Of a stretch of DNA of 14,125 nucleotides, positions 1 through 5,640 are shown piece by piece (position 1 is the first letter of the stretch; every line of letters starts with the position of its first letter). Source of the DNA: CAIVAT01 sp038212325 (GTDB lineage Bacteria; Bacteroidota; Bacteroidia; Bacteroidales; FEN-979); the NCBI GenBank assembly GCA_038212325.1, contig JBBQUQ010000089.1, positions 1-14,125 of the forward strand, written 5' to 3'. A program made the translations under genes and the position numbers. Below the pieces are notes generated by a model. The model ran no database searches. It saw only the letters and a list, made by a program, of their open reading frames with translations, and had not been told where the DNA came from.

Positions 1-1439
1 CAGCCTTCCGTATATGGTGCGGTATTCAGGACGGAAGCATTGGCGATGAGGGTTTTATTCTGCGCAGTGATTGTTCCGGTCAAAGGGGCATGAATGGTCA
101 ACTGCTTGCCCTTTTGGACCAAGGTGAGTAACTTGTCTCCTTTTTTAATCTTATCCCCGGCATTTTTCATCTCAATCCTTGTGATAGGACCGGTAATATG
201 TTGAAGGAAATCATCGATTCCGATTTTGACGGAACCATCTTTCTCCATGTAGGTCCAAGTGTGTGTTTTGTCAAAAAAGAGCCCTTTTGGAGCGATCACC
301 GATTCGTCGTCAAAAACATTTGAAACTGATAATGGCTGCTGCTTGAAAACGGCTTTTTTGTTGCGGAAATGACGGCCAACAATATCCATGATAAAACCGA
401 TCATTCCAAAGCCTGTCAGCGCGAGCAGGATGATCTTCACGATAGCATAAGTGTCATGATAAGGCGTTGTAATCGTGAGGGATTTTTCCCTGAGTTTATC
501 CAATTGCGTTTGCCTTTCCCCTGATACAAGGTCGCAATACCCATTCCCGCTGAGAAATTGTTGCCCATCGGTGAGTACCCATTGCAGGAAATCCGTTTCG
601 GAGTTGTTTTCGGGTTTCATTGATGCAACCGCATAGATATTGCCTGAGAGGGCCTTTGGATATTTTCCTATCCAAACACCGCGGGAGAAGTCTTGCAGGT
701 TGTCATATATATCTTCCATGAAGTCAATCTTCCCGTTCTCATTTTTGTCAATGGGAACAAGCCGTATATTGTCAACCATTTGTGAATTACCGGGAACCAT
801 CAGGTGAACTAACTTGCAAAAACCGAATCCGTTCGGATCTTTCTGGATCTCAGAAATCAATTCTTGTCCGCTGTTTACAGCGGTTCCTGTAATTTTAAGA
901 TGATCGCTTTTTATAAAGTCGGAAACTCCTGAATTTACCGTCATATCATTCACTGAATAAAGATGCAACGGAGCATTTTGCCCGTTCTCGATGAGCATGC
1001 TCCAATTCAGGTTTCCAGGATTTTCAAATAACCTGGCCAACCCTTCCTGCGAAATGCCTTTCCGCTGAATTTCATCCACGCATGGATTTTTTGCATTCAT
1101 GACCGGTACAATAACGTTTCGACCGATAACAACATTCCAGGATGACGGTTTGTTCATGGCCGATAAAGCCCCGGCACTGACGAGCGACAGACCTGTGCCT
1201 ATGGTTGCTTTTTCACCATCATTGTTGTCCGAAGAATTAATGACGTTGATCGTAACATCCGGATTTGCCCTGCAATATTCACCAGCCCACTTCATGGCCA
1301 GGTAATATAAATCCGGGGAGGTTGATACATTTATGGTTCCGTCGCGGGATGGATTGTTTTCTGGTTGTGCCGCTTTTCCGATTGTAATACTGCAAATAAA
1401 CAGTATAAATCCAACGAGCATAAAAATCCTGGTTTTCAT
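1..1439 (-). CDS. PstS-like solute-binding domain fused through a membrane helix to a GcvH-like domain (partial, runs off left edge)
   Basis: The frame is open from ATG at 1439 to the window edge (479 codons, no stop). Residues 1-24 look like a signal peptide. Residues about 30-315 resemble the PstS-type phosphate/substrate-binding family: a start like 'INVSTSPDLYYLAMKW', an 'NPCVDEI..KGIS.EGLARLF.NPGNLNW' stretch, and an end with 'DFLQWVLTDGQQFLSGNGY'. A hydrophobic helix lies at 331-351. Residues about 388-479 match glycine cleavage H protein: 'THTWTYM' at 392-398, 'VKIGIDDFLQHITG', 'AGDKIKKGD', 'HAPLTGTI' at 450-457 and a terminal 'YTEG'. Ungapped alignment to GcvH puts Gly444 at the lipoyl-lysine position, with Lys443 and Lys445 on either side, so lipoylation is uncertain. 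The binding domain should lie outside the cytoplasmic membrane and the H-like domain inside, by topology. A purine-rich AAAGGAA precedes the ATG. A transport, sensing or electron-transfer role is not decidable here. The fusion reading is firm; the function is unknown. Confidence 0.8.
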   Translation of the reverse strand, partial: MKTRIFMLVGFILFICSITIGKAAQPENNPSRDGTINVSTSPDLYYLAMKWAGEYCRANPDVTINVINSSDNNDGEKATIGTGLSLVSAGALSAMNKPSSWNVVIGRNVIVPVMNAKNPCVDEIQRKGISQEGLARLFENPGNLNWSMLIENGQNAPLHLYSVNDMTVNSGVSDFIKSDHLKITGTAVNSGQELISEIQKDPNGFGFCKLVHLMVPGNSQMVDNIRLVPIDKNENGKIDFMEDIYDNLQDFSRGVWIGKYPKALSGNIYAVASMKPENNSETDFLQWVLTDGQQFLSGNGYCDLVSGERQTQLDKLREKSLTITTPYHDTYAIVKIILLALTGFGMIGFIMDIVGRHFRNKKAVFKQQPLSVSNVFDDESVIAPKGLFFDKTHTWTYMEKDGSVKIGIDDFLQHITGPITRIEMKNAGDKIKKGDKLLTLVQKGKQLTIHAPLTGTITAQNKTLIANASVLNTAPYTEG

Positions 1440-1550
1440 GATTTTTCCTTTCTGTTTAGGTGACGCTATCGGATATTCAATTATGGTGCCAAAACTCGAA
1501 TTATGACATAAGTAACAGTATGTCAATGTGATGAAGTTCTATGTGTTTAG

Positions 1551-1603
1551 TAAATATACAGAGGGCAGTGTTGAATATATCAACACTGCCCTCTGTATAT
1601 TTA
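1551..1603. promoter_or_regulatory. Perfect 24-bp-arm inverted repeat with 5-base centre
   Basis: The left arm 1551-1574 and right arm 1580-1603 are exact reverse complements around the centre ATATA. The GC-rich part is GAGGGCAGTGTTGA and its complement, with AT-rich outer ends. Both neighbouring genes point away from it, so it cannot be an ordinary 3' terminator for either, and neither side carries a clean T run. A dimer-binding operator, a 5' leader hairpin (attenuator) or the scar of a small palindromic element all fit. Confidence 0.65.
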
Positions 1604-1655
1604 TCTAAGTATTTGTTTAAGAAGAGTTTACTAAAGTGTATATTTATTATACACG

Positions 1656-1672
1656 TGTTGAAAAAATCAACA
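1656..1672. promoter_or_regulatory. Second copy of the palindrome core TGTTGA-N5-TCAACA (candidate operator)
   Basis: The sequence TGTTGA, five A's, TCAACA repeats the centre of the large palindrome (1569-1585: TGTTGA, ATATA, TCAACA), with identical half-sites and identical 5-base AT spacing, 87 bp away. Two matching dyads in one divergent promoter region suggest paired binding sites for one dimeric regulator. This is inference from pattern only. Confidence 0.4.
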
Positions 1673-1925
1673 AATCGAAATTTTTAACTGCATTGTGAGG
1701 AAAAATGTCGTCCATATTGGGAAAAAGGTCGTTAAATACTGGATGCATTCCCCCGGATAAAGGGGATTATCATATGCTTGAAATATTCATATCCGGATTG
1801 ATTTAATATATATTTACAAATTGAATCCGCTTGGACAGAAAAAATGAATTTGTGAATAACTTACAATAATAAAACATTGTATACCAGTATATTTAACAAG
1901 TTTATACTATGAACATGTTATAAAT

Positions 1926-1933
1926 AAAAGGAG
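1926..1933 (+). promoter_or_regulatory. Ribosome binding site of the large secreted protein gene
   Basis: AAAAGGAG lies 9 bases before the ATG at 1943. A Shine-Dalgarno-like sequence is not the rule in this phylum, so its presence supports this start. Confidence 0.55.
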
Positions 1934-1942
1934 AAAATCACT

Positions 1943-4900
1943 ATGAGAAAAAAATACCAGCTAAGAAAATGGCATGCCTTTGCTATAAATAGGCTGGTGG
2001 CTCTGTTGATGCTGATGGTCTTTGTAATCATGGGCCAGAATGTGAAAGCACAGACAGCCACCTTTTACCAGTTAAACTTCAACTACGGTGGAACACTTAC
2101 ACCGTTTTCCGATTGGGGTGCGATTGATGTGACATTCGTCGGTTCGGCTGATCTGCTTTATCTGAATCTGTCAAGGGATACAGCCTGGGCGATAGAAAAC
2201 ATGCCTGTGCAGACGATTGGAAATGTGGGGGACCTCCAGACCCAGCGGTTCTGGTTTCCCATCGGTTTGAATGGCATCCCGGTCACCTTGCTCCAATGTG
2301 GATTTACCCTTACACCACTGCTTTCAGGAAGACCTGTTTTGCAAACCCCCGTACCGGTCGCCCAGGAAGATATTATCATTTATACCGGAGCATTGAGCGA
2401 TGCTCCGCTGGAGGACAACCATCCGCCTCCAGCCAAAAAACAGAAAGGAGGTGCCGCTGTGCAGCCACCACAGCAGCACAAAGGGTTTCCCAACCAGGAA
2501 GCAGGAGTGAATGAATGTGTCCCCGTGGGTATTTCAAACAGCCTGCAGTTCCTGAATGCAAAATTTGGCTTGGGGATGAAACCCGCCGATATCGGCATCC
2601 CGTCACTGAAGAACGGCACTGCGTGGGGCCCTGGCGGTTGTCCCCGGCCTGGCTGGGTTCAGAACAAGAAAAACTACGTAAAGAACAAAAAGCTTCCGAT
2701 TACCACCCGTAAGCTCAGTGGTCCGGCAAATATAAAAAATATCGGCGCTGAGATCGCTAAAGGGCAGGATGTAGAAATGGATATCAAATGGAAAGGTGGT
2801 GGCGCACACTGTGTCTGCATTACCGGGTGGGTTGATCTGGGCAACGGGAAATACAAGATTATCATCACACACGATAGCAAGCAAGGGCAAGTCGGCGGTA
2901 CTGTTTCTGAAACAGCAACCTTCGATAAAGCCACGGGCAAGTGGGATGGTGCGCTGGTTAATGGGACGAATGATTTCTTTTTCGTAGTTGAGTGCCCCAC
3001 TGCAAAAGCCAGGAGCGCAACCCAGCCGACGATCCCGTCGGGGAACGGTTACCGTGAAAAATCGAATAGCGGAACAACTTACCAGAATGGCTTGTATGAA
3101 ATGAAGGACTTTATGATGAGCAACATTACCCCGGCAACCCCGCCACCACCCTTGGGCCAGACGCAAACGTTCTCACATACATGCATTTTCAGCTTCAACT
3201 TTTCATCAGATAGCGGGGAAACATTCTTGCACTACTCAGGACCAATGAATTTTCTTCTATCAGTGAACCATGTTCTTGACTCTGCCGGAACTGAATTCTA
3301 CCAGACTGAATTGATGAGCATGACACTTGCTGGTTTGCCTCCCCAACTGATGGTCAGGGAAAGTACGCTTTTTCAGTCCGTGGGAATGACCCCGATAATG
3401 CCAAAGCAGAATGAATGGGTATCCGACGGTTTCTTTGATGTGTTCTACAATGTATCTGTTGATGGAGGAGCCACCTGGATGGATGCTGACAATGGCAGCA
3501 ACCTTCTGGAAATCATTACTGAGAGTGCAGTATTAAACCAGTTGACATTTAACTACAATGGAACAATAACACCCTATTCTGACTGGGGGGCGATCGATTT
3601 GACATTCCTCGGTTCTTCAGTGGTTCAATACCTTAACCTAACCATCGACACAGGCTACGTAATTGAGAATATGCCAGTTGTTTCGCTTCAGGCTGAAGGC
3701 CTGCTTCAAACCCAGCGCTTCTGGTTCCGTATCGGACCTGATGGAATACCGGTTACCTCTGTCATGTATGGTTACACGCTCACCCCTGTCATCGCCGGGA
3801 AACCGCCATTAGAGGCGCTAGGTTTTGTTAACCTGGATTCGATCCGCATCTTTTCCGGATCCACCGGCGGTGCGCCGGGTGGCATTAATAAACCTCGTCC
3901 TGCGGTAAAACAGAAGGGCGGGCCTGTGGTTAACCAGGTTTTCAGGCATGCAGGATTCCCAAATCAGGAAGCAGGCGTGAATGAATGTGTTCCGGTAGGC
4001 ATCTCCAACAGCCTTAAGTTCCTCAATAATATGAATGGTCTTGGGATGAAGGCGGCCGATATAGGGATTCCATCATTGAAAAACGGCACCGGCTGGGGGC
4101 CTGGGGGTTGCCCGAGACCTGGTTGGGTGAATAACAAGAAAAACTATGTTAAGGCCAAAAAACTACCGATCACCACACGGAAACTGGCAGGTCCCGCCGG
4201 AATCAAAAATATCGGGGCCGAGATTGCCGCCGGGCAGGATGTGGAAATGGATATCAAATGGCAGGGTCCAGGAGCTCATTGTGTATGCGTAACAAGCTGG
4301 GTCGACCTGGGCAACGGTAAGTATAAGATCACCATCACCCATGATTCTAAGCAGGGAAAAGCCGGCGGGACTGTTTCTGAGAGCGCAACCTACGACAGCA
4401 ATACCGGTACATGGACGGGTGCCCTTGCGAATGGCACCAACGATTTCTTCTTCGTTGTGGAATGCCCGACAACAAAGGTGAACCAGGCTACACCAACCGT
4501 ACCACCATCAGGTACCAGCAAGTATAAACCGAACAGTGGTTCACTGTATGGCGGTGGATTATTCCAGATCCAGAATCTGCAAATGATGAATTCTAATCCT
4601 GTCATGCCCATACCTCCGGTAGGCGGCACTGAGATGTTTACATACCAATGCATGATATCCCTTGATGTTTCGTCAGATTTCGGGTTGACATTTATCCCCT
4701 TCTTCAGTCCTGCAGTGGTACTGGAAAGGGTCACGCGTCTGCCCGATTCACTCACCAAGTTGATCATGGAGACTGAAATTATGTCGCTCCAGCTGATAAA
4801 CGTATTACCTTACGGACTCATGCTTAGAGAGAACCCAACCAAGGTTTCGCTTGGATACGACGTCATGATGCCTATACAAGGGGGTCAGTTCATGGTCGAG

Positions 4901-5542
4901 AGTTTCTTCGATGTTTTTACGGAAATTTCTTCCAACGGAGGGTTAAGCTGGATGGCTGAGGACGAATCGGGAAGCACCTTGCTGGAGGTTGATGGTCCGT
5001 CGATACCTGAGGTACGAGAGGTGCAAAATGTGGTTGCGGGCGATGGGCAGTACGAATGCTATGATGCCACGCAAACGCTTATCATTGCTGGAAATGGGAC
5101 CACATATTCTCTGGAGAGCGGAGCTAATGTGACCATGATTGCCGGGATGAACATCATGTACATGCCAGGCACATACATTCACCTTGGCGGTTACATGGAG
5201 GGTTACATTACAACGGATGGACAGTACTGCTATTCCGAAGTGCCACTCGTCTTAGAGGTATCTACGGCAGCTGAAGAAAAGCCTGTTATAATTGAACGGT
5301 CATTCTTCAAGGTGTACCCTAATCCGGTAGCAGACTATTTTACCATTGAATTTACCGGTGAGCCTTTGATGCAGAAGATCAATGTTGAAATTTACAGCTT
5401 GATGGGAGGTAGGGTGTTTTCATTAACAATAACTGGAGAGCATCAACATATTGTTTCGCTTACTGGCCTGCCTGCCGGGGTTTACCTGGTCAGGGTCATC
5501 ACCGGATCAAAGAGCGAAACTGTCAAGCTTATTAAATTGTAA
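1943..5542 (+). CDS. Exported tandem-duplicated protein with two papain/C39-like cysteine domains and a type IX secretion sorting domain
   Basis: The 1199-residue product starts with a signal peptide (1-36, cleavage likely after VKA). Two copies of one unit follow, exactly 490 residues apart (Gln43 and Gln533 are equivalent). Each unit has an N-terminal beta-rich part beginning near 'FNY.GT.TP.SDWGAID', a proline-rich linker, a papain-like part, and a C-terminal beta part ending in 'FFDVF...S..GG..W'. The papain-like parts begin 'NQEAGVNECVPVGISNS'. Candidate catalytic residues are Cys192/His289/Asp311 and Cys682/His779/Asp801, with a preceding Gln185 and Gln675 that could form the oxyanion hole. 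The two copies are about 85% identical there by eye and diverge more elsewhere. Residues about 1030-1100 form a repetitive beta segment bounded by Cys1039 and Cys1096, recalling the coathanger-type repeat of Bacteroidota surface proteins. Residues 1121-1199 ('YPNP', 'GVYLVRV', 'KLIKL') are a type A type IX sorting domain. The protein is probably secreted or surface-anchored. Peptidase activity is inferred; an amidase or transglutaminase-like activity is not excluded. Confidence 0.85.
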   Translation: MRKKYQLRKWHAFAINRLVALLMLMVFVIMGQNVKAQTATFYQLNFNYGGTLTPFSDWGAIDVTFVGSADLLYLNLSRDTAWAIENMPVQTIGNVGDLQTQRFWFPIGLNGIPVTLLQCGFTLTPLLSGRPVLQTPVPVAQEDIIIYTGALSDAPLEDNHPPPAKKQKGGAAVQPPQQHKGFPNQEAGVNECVPVGISNSLQFLNAKFGLGMKPADIGIPSLKNGTAWGPGGCPRPGWVQNKKNYVKNKKLPITTRKLSGPANIKNIGAEIAKGQDVEMDIKWKGGGAHCVCITGWVDLGNGKYKIIITHDSKQGQVGGTVSETATFDKATGKWDGALVNGTNDFFFVVECPTAKARSATQPTIPSGNGYREKSNSGTTYQNGLYEMKDFMMSNITPATPPPPLGQTQTFSHTCIFSFNFSSDSGETFLHYSGPMNFLLSVNHVLDSAGTEFYQTELMSMTLAGLPPQLMVRESTLFQSVGMTPIMPKQNEWVSDGFFDVFYNVSVDGGATWMDADNGSNLLEIITESAVLNQLTFNYNGTITPYSDWGAIDLTFLGSSVVQYLNLTIDTGYVIENMPVVSLQAEGLLQTQRFWFRIGPDGIPVTSVMYGYTLTPVIAGKPPLEALGFVNLDSIRIFSGSTGGAPGGINKPRPAVKQKGGPVVNQVFRHAGFPNQEAGVNECVPVGISNSLKFLNNMNGLGMKAADIGIPSLKNGTGWGPGGCPRPGWVNNKKNYVKAKKLPITTRKLAGPAGIKNIGAEIAAGQDVEMDIKWQGPGAHCVCVTSWVDLGNGKYKITITHDSKQGKAGGTVSESATYDSNTGTWTGALANGTNDFFFVVECPTTKVNQATPTVPPSGTSKYKPNSGSLYGGGLFQIQNLQMMNSNPVMPIPPVGGTEMFTYQCMISLDVSSDFGLTFIPFFSPAVVLERVTRLPDSLTKLIMETEIMSLQLINVLPYGLMLRENPTKVSLGYDVMMPIQGGQFMVESFFDVFTEISSNGGLSWMAEDESGSTLLEVDGPSIPEVREVQNVVAGDGQYECYDATQTLIIAGNGTTYSLESGANVTMIAGMNIMYMPGTYIHLGGYMEGYITTDGQYCYSEVPLVLEVSTAAEEKPVIIERSFFKVYPNPVADYFTIEFTGEPLMQKINVEIYSLMGGRVFSLTITGEHQHIVSLTGLPAGVYLVRVITGSKSETVKLIKL
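2069..3514 (+). repeat. First copy of the 490-residue internal duplication
   Basis: This copy runs from Gln43 to 'NLLEI' (residue 524). It aligns to the second copy with an offset of exactly 490 codons through the Cys, His and Asp positions; a 2-codon indel appears only near the end. The papain-like core is the best conserved part, with about 145 of 170 residues identical by eye. Confidence 0.85.
3539..4990 (+). repeat. Second copy of the 490-residue internal duplication
   Basis: This copy runs from Gln533 ('QLTFNYNGT') to 'TLLEV'. It keeps the same domain order and the same spacing Cys-97-His-22-Asp as the first copy. The flanking beta parts have diverged clearly at protein level, so the duplication is old while the core is under constraint. 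Confidence 0.85.
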
Positions 5543-5593
5543 AACAGGGGTTGATTAATCTATGTTGCTGATTAGTGGTAACAGGGAAAACAT

Positions 5594-5633
5594 GAGGGTA
5601 CAAAAGCTGAACTTTGTACCCTCTGTTTTTTTT
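5594..5633 (+). terminator. Rho-independent terminator of the large secreted protein gene
   Basis: An 11-bp stem, GAGGGTACAAA at 5594-5604 paired with TTTGTACCCTC at 5613-5623, has an 8-base loop and is followed by eight T's at 5626-5633. It lies 51 bases after the stop at 5542. The leftward gene on the other side ends at 5641, but no T run follows the hairpin in that direction, so it serves mainly the rightward transcript. Confidence 0.85.
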
Positions 5634-5640
5634 CATTTCG

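Larger units (their letters stand above)
1440..1942. other. Divergent intergenic region rich in inverted repeats, no gene seen
   Basis: These 503 bp separate the starts of two divergently transcribed genes. No convincing coding frame or RNA gene was seen. Besides the large palindrome and the repeated core listed separately, there are smaller inverted repeats. They are TGACATA/TATGTCA at 1504-1510 and 1519-1525, TTTAGTAAA/TTTACTAAA at 1546-1554 and 1627-1635 (flanking the large palindrome), and GTGTATA/TATACAC at 1636-1642 and 1648-1654. Others are CCGGATA/TATCCGG at 1753-1759 and 1790-1796, AGTATA/TATACT at 1886-1891 and 1903-1908, and the palindrome AACATGTT at 1912-1919. No clear TAnnTTTG promoter element was found for either flanking gene. 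Confidence 0.7.

Noticed and set aside
1099..1305. A 68-codon rightward frame
   Set aside because: It lies fully inside the well-supported leftward PstS-GcvH gene and resembles nothing.
1551..1603. The large hairpin as an ordinary rho-independent terminator
   Set aside because: Both adjoining genes start, not end, on its sides, and no T run follows in either direction.
1531..1608. A 25-codon frame starting ATG AAG TTC across the large palindrome
   Set aside because: It has no ribosome binding site or promoter, and its sequence is dictated by the palindrome.
2603..3166. A 187-codon leftward frame
   Set aside because: It is an antisense shadow of the first cysteine domain; its composition is unlike a real protein and a similar shadow is not kept in the second repeat copy.
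5581..5640. Common origin of the 1551-1603 palindrome and the 5594-5633 terminator
   Set aside because: They share only the GAGGG/CCCTC ends; loops, inner stems and contexts differ, so chance similarity suffices.
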